DNA of 7,071 nucleotides, from contig JALHTP010000076.1 of the NCBI GenBank assembly GCA_022865725.1, positions 1 through 7,071 on the forward strand, given 5' to 3'. The DNA is from Methyloceanibacter sp. GTDB taxonomy: Bacteria > Pseudomonadota > Alphaproteobacteria > Rhizobiales > Methyloligellaceae. The notes beneath the pieces are model-generated. The model did no database searches and was not told where the DNA came from. It saw only the letters and a program-made list of their open reading frames with translations. A program made the position numbers and the translations under genes. Positions 1 to 6,598 of the stretch are shown here, piece after piece. Every line of letters begins with the position of its first letter. Positions within the stretch are counted from its first letter, which is position 1.

Positions 1-2305
1 CCGAGTGATCGAGCGCAGTAACCTGCTGTCGGGCCGATTGGCCGGACTGCTGCTCGCCGACCAGGGCGCGGAGGTTTTTGTGGAACGCGCAGGCCCGACG
101 CCGGCGGCGGGCCAAAGCGTCGCGCTCGACGACGCCTATTTCGACCGTGGCAAGATCGCACTGCCGCCGGGCGCCGCGACGGATGCCGCTTCTGCCGACG
201 TCGTTATCGTCGATGGAACCGTGCAATTCGCGCGAGTGCCACATCAGATCCTTGTGCGAATCGTCGCGGCGCTGCCGGGCGACGATGCCTACGGACACCT
301 GCCGCACGATTGTTCGGAGGACCTGATCAACGCGATTGGCGGCTTTTTCACCAACATGAGCGTCTCCGGCCCGATCCTCAACCGGCCGGTAATCTACACG
401 CCGATCCCGCTGCCTTCTGTCTATTGCGGCGTCAACAGCGCGGTGGCGGCTGTCTCGGCCCTGGTGGACCGGCTGCGCACCGGCCTGGGTCGGGAGATCA
501 TCGCCAGCCGCATCGCCGGCGGGCTGTCGGCGATCGGCGCGCTCAGCATCACCTCTAAAGGGCTGCCCGACTTTCTCGAGCCGATTGTCATCGGCGGCCT
601 GCCGCCAGGGATGACGCCCGAGCAGTTTCACACCTTCGTGGCCGACGCGATCCGCGAGCCCGAACGGCAGATGTGGCTAGAACGGCGCTTTGCGCCCTTC
701 TCGACGCCCTACCGCACGCGGGACAATAGATGGATCCTGCCAATGGCCGGCCCAAACGGCCGGCTTTCCCGGCGCCTGCTGGAAGCCATGGGGTTGTGGG
801 ACCAGGCCCTCGCCACCGGCGCAGTCTTCGTCAGCCCGTATGATCCCGCCAACATCGCCGATGCGCGGAGCAACCTGGCCGACAGTCTCTCGCTCGGCTT
901 CACCTACACTTCGCGCCTTGCCGACCTGCTGGAACCCGCTTTCGCGACCCGCACCGCGGCGGAATGGGAGCGCTTCCTCGCCGCGCATGGCTCGGCGGGC
1001 AGCATCATCATGACCTGGGAGGAGTGGCAAAACGACGCCGACGCGCGCACGGCCGGCGTCTTCGCCGAGATTCCCGAGACCGATGGCGTACAGATCGGGA
1101 GGACGAATTGGATGCGCAGCGCGCAGCCCTACGCGCCGGTTATCGCTCGCCGAGCCGCCTCTGCGCTGCCCGACCGCACGGTGCCGCTGCCGCCCGCGAC
1201 GGGCCGTGCCAACGCGCGCCTGCCGCTGGAAGGTTACACGGTGGTGGACATGACCAACGTGCTGGCCGGGCCGAGCTGCACGCGGATGCTTGTCGAGCTT
1301 GGCGCTACGGTGACGCGCGTGGACGTGATGGATCCACAGCACGCTCCGACCATCCACGTGATGTGGTCGGGCGAGAACTCGGTTGGCAAGCGGAGCATCA
1401 TCCTCGAGCGGCGAAAGCCGGAAGGGCTGGCTATCATCCACCAGATCGCCGCGCGCGCCGACATTGTCTGCTGCAACATGATGGACGACCAGATGGGGCG
1501 CCTCGGCGTCGACGCGGCCTCGCTGGCGCAGCTCAATCCGCGCGGCATTGGCCTGCAGATCACCGCCACCCGCGGCGAGCGGCACGGGCCGCGGCATCAC
1601 GACAAGGGCTACGATCCCTCCATCCAGGGCACCACCGGGGTGATGATGCGCTTCGGCGGGCCGGAGACGCCGACCTTCCACGGCATCGCCTCGGCAGTGG
1701 ACTATCTGTGCGGGTATCTCGGTGCGCTATCGGGCGTGCTCGCGCTCTACGCCCGGGAGCGGCGCGGCGACAGGCGCGGCGACTGGGCGGAGACCTCGCT
1801 CTGCAACGCAGCCACCCTAATCCAGCTCCTGTTCCAACGCCCCAGCAGCGATGCACCTGCCAGCGCTCGCGGGCAACTCGCCACCGGCATGACGGCGGGC
1901 GAGCGCGTGTATCGGCTCAGCGACGGCTGGATCTTCGCCCAAGCGCCGCGCGACATAACGACGGAGCTTGGCAGCCTGACTCGAACCGATGCGCTAGTCT
2001 GGTGCGCGCAGAGGAACATCCTTGCGACGCCGGTTCAGACCTGCAAGGAACTCGCCGACCGCCATCGCGACGCCCCTTCACGCACCGTCCGCTTCGAAAA
2101 GCTCGAGAAGGATGGCTGGACGACGGAGTGTTTCGCTCCGACCTGGTTCGCGTTCGACGGCGAGCCACAGCCGCGCCCGCCCGCGGCCTCGCGCATCGGC
2201 GCGGACGGTCCGGCGGTCCTGGCCGAGCTCGGGTTCCAGCCAGAGGAAGTTAAGCAACTCGTCGCCAGCGGGGCTGTCGGTCGGACCGAGTGGGCGAAAG
2301 GCTGA
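1..2305 (+). CDS. Tandem two-domain CaiB/BaiF family CoA-transferase, 5'-truncated by window edge
   Basis: Family III (CaiB/BaiF) CoA-transferases transfer CoA between carboxylic acids through an enzyme-bound anhydride on a conserved Asp. Two copies of the fold are visible. Domain 1 has the N-terminal family pattern (GRLAGLLLADQGAEV, residues 10-24 counted from the GTG at 5) and DRGK at 47-50. Domain 2 starts near residue 406 (LPLEGYTVVDMTNVLAGPS), has GK at 461-462, a GP...YDPSIQG segment and VDYLCG with the expected catalytic Asp at 566. In domain 1 the matching position is Ser138 (PSVYCG), so that half is probably not catalytic by itself. The GTG at 5 is unlikely to be the start: the codon before it (CGA, Arg) continues the family pattern GVRVIERS, so the gene begins upstream of the window. 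The stop is TGA at 2303-2305. The substrate cannot be told from sequence. Confidence 0.9.
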   Translation, partial: RVIERSNLLSGRLAGLLLADQGAEVFVERAGPTPAAGQSVALDDAYFDRGKIALPPGAATDAASADVVIVDGTVQFARVPHQILVRIVAALPGDDAYGHLPHDCSEDLINAIGGFFTNMSVSGPILNRPVIYTPIPLPSVYCGVNSAVAAVSALVDRLRTGLGREIIASRIAGGLSAIGALSITSKGLPDFLEPIVIGGLPPGMTPEQFHTFVADAIREPERQMWLERRFAPFSTPYRTRDNRWILPMAGPNGRLSRRLLEAMGLWDQALATGAVFVSPYDPANIADARSNLADSLSLGFTYTSRLADLLEPAFATRTAAEWERFLAAHGSAGSIIMTWEEWQNDADARTAGVFAEIPETDGVQIGRTNWMRSAQPYAPVIARRAASALPDRTVPLPPATGRANARLPLEGYTVVDMTNVLAGPSCTRMLVELGATVTRVDVMDPQHAPTIHVMWSGENSVGKRSIILERRKPEGLAIIHQIAARADIVCCNMMDDQMGRLGVDAASLAQLNPRGIGLQITATRGERHGPRHHDKGYDPSIQGTTGVMMRFGGPETPTFHGIASAVDYLCGYLGALSGVLALYARERRGDRRGDWAETSLCNAATLIQLLFQRPSSDAPASARGQLATGMTAGERVYRLSDGWIFAQAPRDITTELGSLTRTDALVWCAQRNILATPVQTCKELADRHRDAPSRTVRFEKLEKDGWTTECFAPTWFAFDGEPQPRPPAASRIGADGPAVLAELGFQPEEVKQLVASGAVGRTEWAKG

Positions 2306-2311
2306 TCGCGG

Positions 2312-2317
2312 AGGAGG
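2312..2317 (+). promoter_or_regulatory. Strong ribosome binding site for a truncated downstream gene
   Basis: AGGAGG lies 4 nt before an ATG at 2322 and 6 nt after the stop of the CoA-transferase gene. A near-perfect Shine-Dalgarno at this place argues that a real gene once followed in the same operon. Confidence 0.6.
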
Positions 2318-2321
2318 GACG

Positions 2322-2384
2322 ATGCGCTACGCTTGCGACCCAGTGAAGGGGGTGCTCGCCGTCGGGCGTTGTCACATTAAGTGA
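2322..2384 (+). pseudogene. 5' remnant of an unidentified gene, cut by a mobile element
   Basis: After the strong ribosome binding site an open frame reads MRYACDPVKGVLAVGR and then enters the inverted repeat of the inserted element at 2368, where it continues as CHIK and stops at TGA 2382-2384. Only about 15 native codons remain. I do not recognise the protein. Its 16-bp distance from the preceding stop suggests co-transcription with the tandem CoA-transferase. The rest of the gene is not seen elsewhere in the window, so it was deleted or lies with the other end of a rearrangement. It could also be a chance short frame, but the ribosome binding site makes that less likely. Confidence 0.5.
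2368..2382 (+). repeat. Left terminal inverted repeat
   Basis: GTTGTCACATTAAGT, an exact reverse complement of 2478-2492. It supplies the CHIK codons and nearby stop that end the truncated frame starting at 2322. Confidence 0.75.
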
Positions 2385-2398
2385 AATTGGCCCAATTT
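2384..2398. repeat. Short palindrome inside the MITE-like unit
   Basis: AAATTGG, one base, CCAATTT: a perfect 7-bp inverted repeat just inside the left terminal repeat. It may be a transposase sub-terminal site or chance; nothing else supports a role. Confidence 0.35.
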
Positions 2399-2477
2399 GG
2401 ACGATCAACCAACAGGCTAAGTCGCTGAAATCCCTTGCGTCAACATTGGCGATTGTCGGCAAATTCCGCTCAGTCTG

Positions 2478-2492
2478 ACTTAATGTGACAAC
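2478..2492 (-). repeat. Right terminal inverted repeat
   Basis: ACTTAATGTGACAAC, an exact reverse complement of 2368-2382. The GTG used as the apparent start of the following transposase frame (2485) lies within this repeat, showing that the start is an accident of the junction. Confidence 0.75.
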
Positions 2493-3201
2493 ACTCCTCC
2501 GCGTGTTGATCCGGCGGATGAGTATTGAGAACCCGCTTTGGGGAGCGCCGCGCATCCACGGCGAGTTGCTCAAGCTTGGGTTTGAGGTCGCGCAGTCGAG
2601 CGTGGCCAAATACATGGTCAAGCGACGCGGGCCGCCAAGCCAGGGATGGCGCACCTTTGTGCGTAACCACGCGCCGGATATTGCCGCCATGGACGTGTTC
2701 ATTGCCCCGACCATTGGCTTCGACCTGCTCTATGCCTTCGTCATCGTTCGGCTGGACCGCAGAGACCTCGTCTGGATCAATGTCACAACAAACCCGACGG
2801 CAGAATGGATTGCCCGTCAAATAACCGAGGCATTTCCTTGGGACGATGCCCCGCAACACCTCATTCGCGATCGGGATCGGATCTACGGCACCATCGTCAC
2901 GCGCCGATTACGCGCCATGGGCATCCGGGACAGGCCTACTGCACCAGCCTCGCCTTGGCAGAACGGCTTTGCCGAACGGCTGATCGGATCCATCCGGCGC
3001 GAGTGTGTCGACCATCTCGTCGTCTTGGGCGAGGCGCATCTGCGCCGAATCCTGAAAGCCTATGCTCGCTATTACAACGACATCAGAACCCACTGGTCCT
3101 TGGATAAAGATGCGCCGGTCTCTCGCCCGGTTCAGCGGACCGGAAGCATTAGTTCACACGTGATCCTCGACGGACTTCATCACCACTACGTTCGGGTTTA
3201 G
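2485..3201 (+). pseudogene. N-terminally truncated integrase-core (DDE) transposase
   Basis: The protein is a retroviral-integrase-type DDE transposase of a group common in alphaproteobacterial insertion sequences. Family signatures are ENPLWGAPRIHGEL (residues 15-28), PPSQGWRTF, LIRDRDRIYG, SPWQNGFAERLIGSIRREC and a C-terminal GLHHHYVRV. The catalytic triad can be read as Asp70, Asp129 and Glu164, with 34 residues between the last two. Full-length relatives, as I recall them, have roughly 100 more residues at the front with a helix-turn-helix region. Here homology begins only at about LRVLIRRM (near 2496), right after the inverted repeat of the MITE-like unit, so the DNA-binding part is missing. 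The catalytic core and C-terminus look intact with no frameshift. It is probably not active in transposition. Confidence 0.85.
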
Positions 3202-3217
3202 GTTTTCGGTACACACA
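2493..3217 (+). mobile_element. Insertion-sequence remnant carrying the truncated transposase
   Basis: The remnant's left end is lost at the junction with the MITE-like unit. Its right end lies between the transposase stop at 3201 and about 3217, because from 3218 the minus strand reads as a different gene. The last few bases (tacacaca) may be the terminus, but no matching left terminal repeat remains to test this. The remnant interrupts a Tat-signal CoA-transferase gene on its right side. Confidence 0.65.
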
Positions 3218-3442
3218 GGTGAGCGTGGCGCTCTTTTCGAAGACGCGGACGCCGGCGTACGGCGAGGGCCCGGTCTCAGCCCATGAGAGCTGCTGTGCCG
3301 CGACTTGCGCTGCCGCCTCCTGGCCACCTAATGGTGCGAGACCCGTGGCGAGTGCGCCCATGCCGACGCTCCGCAACAGAGCGCGACGCGTCATCGCGGA
3401 CGAGCCTTCTCTGGTCTTTTCGGAATCACTATCCCGGGTCAT
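3218..3442 (-). pseudogene. 5' fragment of a second Tat-signal CaiB/BaiF-family gene, disrupted by the IS
   Basis: About 75 native codons remain before the frame enters insertion-sequence DNA, where it runs on to 3149. Residues 18-46 form a Tat signal peptide: TRRALLRS with the twin arginines at 19-20, a hydrophobic stretch (VGMGALATGLAPLGG) and AAA before Q46 as a likely cleavage site. After a short linker, AGVRVFEKSATL (63-74) matches the opening strand of the CaiB/BaiF fold and resembles RVIERSNLLSG at the beginning of the plus-strand tandem enzyme. ATG 3442 is preferred over ATG 3394 because AGGGAG lies 7 nt upstream of it. It is the third gene of the minus-strand operon, 110 nt after the porin stop. 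The CaiB assignment rests on a short segment and is therefore less certain than the Tat signal. Confidence 0.65.
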
Positions 3443-3461
3443 CGTTCAACTCCCTGTCCTA

Positions 3462-3481
3462 AGGCACCCTTCCAGGTGCCT
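3462..3481 (-). promoter_or_regulatory. Hairpin in the leader of the truncated Tat-CaiB gene
   Basis: AGGCACC and GGTGCCT form a perfect 7-bp stem with a 6-nt loop, lying 19 nt upstream of ATG 3442 and between it and the porin gene. No T-run follows on the minus strand, so a standard terminator is unlikely. A third copy of AGGCACC lies at 3514-3520. Possible uses are an operator or an mRNA processing or stability element. Confidence 0.4.
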
Positions 3482-3552
3482 CTTACGATTCTGCGGCGCG
3501 CAAGATTGCTCTCAGGCACCTGTCCCTGATTTCGCGCCGCTTATTGCCATAG

Positions 3553-4908
3553 CTAGAGAATTACCCGGAACTTAAATGCGGGGATTACGATAACATCCTC
3601 GGCAGGGTTGAACGACGGGTCGAACACGACCTGCAGCCCGGGCGTAACAGTGCTATTGGGCGTAAGCTGTATTCGCCAGTACGCGTCGAATCCGTACTGA
3701 TCGCGAGCCTCGAAGCCCGGGAAAAGATCTTCAAGCGGCTCTGACCAAACGGTGCCGAAAGCGGCCTCTCCGCGGATCCCGAATGGGTTAAGGTAGGCAA
3801 GCCCGCCCGTCAGCGTGTTCTCTGCGAAAGTCGTCGAGATGCCGCCGCCCCTCGCGGTGTTGTGGGTGAAGCCGGCAAAAGCGACGACGTTGCCCATCTG
3901 CTTCTCGCCGTAAATACGGAAGCCCCCACCCGCCTCGTTCGGGAGAACATTGGGATCTCGCGTGATGCGCTCGTCGGCGTAAAACAGGTCGATGTGAATA
4001 TGGTCAAACTCGCCGTTCGGACGCGTCCAGCGGTAGCCGAACTCCGCACCATAGAAATACTGCCGTTCGTCGAAGAAGGTGTTCCAGTTTAGCCCCAATG
4101 CTGCCGGGTCACCGTTCATGTCATTGATCGTGCCGACCACATACGGCCCGGTCGTTTGGTTCGGCCGCCAAGTGGTCGCGACACCGAAGCCGAATGTGGG
4201 ATACGGGATTTGTTCCTGGAATGCGAATGGGCTTGCTGTGAACGAAGTGCGCGCGTCCTTGAAGCGGGAAAAGTTGTAGACGGCTTGCGCCCCTTGGTTG
4301 CCGACGCGAAAGTTGAAGCTTCGAGTGATCCACTGCTCCCAGAAGAGATTTTCGACACGGGCGCCGTTGTCCCACGAGGTCCATTCGTAGTTCGACCAAA
4401 TCGAGCCGAGTACAGTGGCCCCGAACACTGCGGGTACCGGGTCGCCACTGATTTGCCCACGGTATGCGTAGGAGAAGCCGACTCCACCTTCGAAATCGCC
4501 GCCGCGGTCAATTGGTGTCCAGAAGAGCTCCGCGGCGCCCCAGCCGCCAAGAGCGACATCGCTCGTCGCGAAAGGCAGTCTCGCCGACGCATATTGCGAC
4601 AGTTGTTGGTAGCTGAAGGCAAACCGCAGCCCGTAATTCTCCCACAACCTTTCCTTGAACGCTTCGTATTGCAAGCGCCCCGGCAGGGTCACGTTCGGAA
4701 AAATCGCCCCCGGCTTGGCAAAGCTCTCGTCGAGGTCGGTCTCGATGTCTGTCGGATCATCGTCCTGGTCGTCGGCGCCCTCGTACGCGCCGTCGAACAC
4801 TTGGTTCGCGCGCTCTGCCTCCGGGTTTGACTGAGCGAAGGCCGGCACGACTTGTCCAAGGTTGATGGCAAGAAATGCTGCGGGAAGTAGAACACCTCTA
4901 CCAATCAT
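3553..4908 (-). CDS. OprB-type carbohydrate-selective porin-like outer-membrane protein
   Basis: The 451-aa product looks like an outer-membrane beta-barrel of the OprB family, which forms diffusion channels, classically for sugars. Residues 1-25 are a Sec signal peptide (MIGRGVLLPAAFLAINLG... ending AFA before Gln26). A very acidic linker follows (DDQDDDPTDIETDLDE). The remainder alternates aromatic and polar strands with many Gly/Asn turns (ENYGLRFAFSYQQLSQYAS, YFYGAEFGYRW, FRIYGEKQMGNVVAFAGF) and ends FKFRVIL, so the last residue is Leu rather than the more usual Phe. The frame is open upstream to 4962, but ATG 4908 is chosen because the signal peptide starts there and AAAGGGA sits just upstream. 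That leaves 43 nt after the stop of the preceding Tat-CaiB gene, consistent with one operon. The substrate is unknown; a sugar is only the family default. Confidence 0.82.
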   Translation of the reverse strand: MIGRGVLLPAAFLAINLGQVVPAFAQSNPEAERANQVFDGAYEGADDQDDDPTDIETDLDESFAKPGAIFPNVTLPGRLQYEAFKERLWENYGLRFAFSYQQLSQYASARLPFATSDVALGGWGAAELFWTPIDRGGDFEGGVGFSYAYRGQISGDPVPAVFGATVLGSIWSNYEWTSWDNGARVENLFWEQWITRSFNFRVGNQGAQAVYNFSRFKDARTSFTASPFAFQEQIPYPTFGFGVATTWRPNQTTGPYVVGTINDMNGDPAALGLNWNTFFDERQYFYGAEFGYRWTRPNGEFDHIHIDLFYADERITRDPNVLPNEAGGGFRIYGEKQMGNVVAFAGFTHNTARGGGISTTFAENTLTGGLAYLNPFGIRGEAAFGTVWSEPLEDLFPGFEARDQYGFDAYWRIQLTPNSTVTPGLQVVFDPSFNPAEDVIVIPAFKFRVIL

Positions 4909-4951
4909 CGTGCATCCCTTTGGAAACTCGAACGGTGAAGCACCATACGCA

Positions 4952-6598
4952 TTAGCGGTCACCGACCCATACAGGCAGGTCGCCGCCGCGGACGATGACG
5001 AGCGGATCGCGCCAACGGCCTGGCGTTCTTGAGAGCTTCGCCTGCGGTGCCAAGCGCTTGATCTCGCCGTAACAGGTCTGCCCCGACAGGCTCTCCGGTG
5101 CGATCATGCGGTGTTCCGGCTTCGTCGCGTCGAAGTCGGTGGTCGGAAACGTGCCGAGGCCCTGGTACCACATCGCCGCGCGCGTCAGGCTGATGCGCAC
5201 GTGATAGCTGCCGCCTTCCTTCGCTCGCCGCCGCAGCGCTGCGATCACCCCAGCGGCGCCGAGATAGCCGGCGATATAGTCATTGAGCACCAGCGTTGGG
5301 GGAAATGCCGGGTCCTTGATCATCTCCTCGGGCACCGGGAAATTCGGCGAGAATTTCGGCAGGCCCCCTGCACCTTCCGCCATCGTGTAGCCCGAGACGG
5401 TGAGCGCTTCCATGTCGAAGCCCCCGCGGTCCCGCCAGGGTCCATCCCAACCGTAGCAGCGCACCGAAAGATAGACGATCCCCGGTTTCATCGCCGCGAC
5501 CTCCTCGACGCCGAAGCCGAGATTCTCAATCGAGCGTCCGCCGAAACTCTCGATGAAGACATCGGCGTCCTTGACGAGGCCGGACAGAATCTGCGCCTGC
5601 TCGGGCTTCCGCAAGTTCATGAAGGACGAGCGCATGCCGACATTGACGTCAGTCCAGACGACCGGGTGCTCGAACGACTGGTCGCGTGCGATATGCAGAA
5701 CCTCGGCGCCGTTTTCTGCCAGGGTACGCGCCGCGCAGGATCCCGCGATTACATGTGTAAGCGCGAGGCACTTGATCCCCGAAAGGGGCTGTTCGGGATC
5801 CTCACTGTATGGCGGAGGATCGGCGTCACCGATCTTCACGATGTCGATGACGGGCCTGCTCGCGAGATATTTGCCCTCGGGGTGATTCAGCCACTCATCC
5901 GCGGTGCGATGCACGCCGCCGATGACCCTCGCTTCGGCCATCGCCTCGTCGAGCTTTGCGGATTCCCATTGTGCGATCGCCTTGGTGATGGCGTCTCGGT
6001 CTGGCGGTACGCTCAGGAGTTCGAGGGCCCTGTCGTAGAGGTGCGGATAAACCCCTGTGATCGTCACGAAGCGTCCGTCTTTGGTCCTGAAAAGCTGAAA
6101 GGAGAACGGGTTTCCGAGACCCCAGGGGGCTTGGTACCAACCGCCGTTGATCCCCGGCACGAATGTCAGGCTACTGGGAATTGGGTCGTCCGCTGGAATG
6201 AGACCGACCGCTTGCTCATGGTTCAAGACCAGCGCGATGATCGGATTGACGTTGTAAATCGACTCTCGGAGGTCGACTTGAACGTCTTGTCCCTCGCCGG
6301 TGCGATCCTTCCAGATTGCGGCAGCCCCCACGCCGGCCGCCATCGCCGGGATGGCCATGGACGATCCAATGCGGAAATGGCTGCGCAGGAGCGGATCCTG
6401 GCCGATAAACTTGACATCGCCCCCGCCGTCCGCAGCGCTGCCGCCGATGCCTTGCATAAAGGCGTCGAAGGACCGGTTTATGTCGAAGTCTGAGGTACGC
6501 GAATCCGCGCGAGCGGTGTATGGCAGCTTTGAAATGAGTGCAGCGCTGGCTGCCGCAGCTCCGGCGCCTTCCAAAAATTCCCGACGCGTTTTTGTCAT
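4952..6598 (-). CDS. CaiB/BaiF family CoA-transferase-like protein with Tat signal peptide
   Basis: The 548-aa protein begins with a Tat signal: TRREFLEG (twin arginines 5-6), the hydrophobic run GAGAAAASAALIS and ARA at 29-31 as the likely cleavage site. The mature part belongs to the CaiB/BaiF family in the layout where a CaiB C-terminal-like half comes first (about 37-260, including FRIGSSMAIPAMAAG and RTGEGQDVQVDLRES). A Rossmann-type N-terminal half follows (PLSGIKCLALTHVIAGSCAARTL from 271, then YGWDGPWRDRGGFD at 382-395). NDYIAGYLGAAGVIAAL places the expected catalytic Asp at 440, so the active site appears kept. Cytosolic relatives of about 470-500 aa lack the leader, as I recall. ATG 6598 has GAGGTG 5 nt upstream. 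It is the first gene of the operon with the porin and a second Tat-CaiB fragment. Export of a CoA-transferase is odd because CoA is cytoplasmic. The true reaction is unknown. Confidence 0.87.
   Translation of the reverse strand: MTKTRREFLEGAGAAAASAALISKLPYTARADSRTSDFDINRSFDAFMQGIGGSAADGGGDVKFIGQDPLLRSHFRIGSSMAIPAMAAGVGAAAIWKDRTGEGQDVQVDLRESIYNVNPIIALVLNHEQAVGLIPADDPIPSSLTFVPGINGGWYQAPWGLGNPFSFQLFRTKDGRFVTITGVYPHLYDRALELLSVPPDRDAITKAIAQWESAKLDEAMAEARVIGGVHRTADEWLNHPEGKYLASRPVIDIVKIGDADPPPYSEDPEQPLSGIKCLALTHVIAGSCAARTLAENGAEVLHIARDQSFEHPVVWTDVNVGMRSSFMNLRKPEQAQILSGLVKDADVFIESFGGRSIENLGFGVEEVAAMKPGIVYLSVRCYGWDGPWRDRGGFDMEALTVSGYTMAEGAGGLPKFSPNFPVPEEMIKDPAFPPTLVLNDYIAGYLGAAGVIAALRRRAKEGGSYHVRISLTRAAMWYQGLGTFPTTDFDATKPEHRMIAPESLSGQTCYGEIKRLAPQAKLSRTPGRWRDPLVIVRGGDLPVWVGDR

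Larger units (their letters stand above)
2368..2492. mobile_element. 125-bp MITE-like unit with 15-bp terminal inverted repeats
   Basis: The unit is bounded by GTTGTCACATTAAGT and its exact reverse complement. Inside the perfect repeats the two ends stay loosely alike: the left end has AATTTG at 2394-2399, and the right end read inward has AATTTG (2465-2460) at almost the same distance, each followed by a similar CGA/ATC stretch. It carries no coding potential of its own. This is the form expected of a non-autonomous element or of a larger transposon deleted down to its ends. I find no target-site duplication: the flanks (gggc on the left, actc on the right) do not match. One side may therefore have been rearranged after insertion. 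Confidence 0.55.

Noticed and set aside
5..7. GTG at 5 as the true start of the tandem CoA-transferase
   Set aside because: The family motif GVRVIERS runs through it, and the preceding Arg codon fits, so the start is outside the window.
677..1681. 334-codon minus-strand frame opposite the tandem CoA-transferase
   Set aside because: It has low-complexity Arg/Gly/His composition and is antisense to a well-supported gene.
964..2253. Long second-frame open frame on the plus strand inside the tandem CoA-transferase
   Set aside because: It is rich in Arg/Ala with no domain and follows the GC-rich codon pattern of the real gene, so it is a shadow frame.
2364..2496. Target-site duplication around the 125-bp unit
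   Set aside because: Left and right flanks were compared for 2-6 bp with several choices of element end, and none matched.
3462..3481. Rho-independent terminator after the porin
   Set aside because: The hairpin has no T-run on the minus strand and a translated gene start follows within 20 nt.
4156..4830. 224-codon plus-strand frame opposite the porin
   Set aside because: It is a shadow of the porin; there is no ribosome binding site or domain.
4909..4962. Upstream start for the porin at 4962
   Set aside because: It would add 18 residues before a typical signal peptide and overlap the preceding gene; ATG 4908 has a suitable site upstream.
5111..6493. 460-codon plus-strand frame opposite the Tat-CaiB gene
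   Set aside because: It lies antisense to a gene with clear family motifs, and its translation shows no recognisable domain.
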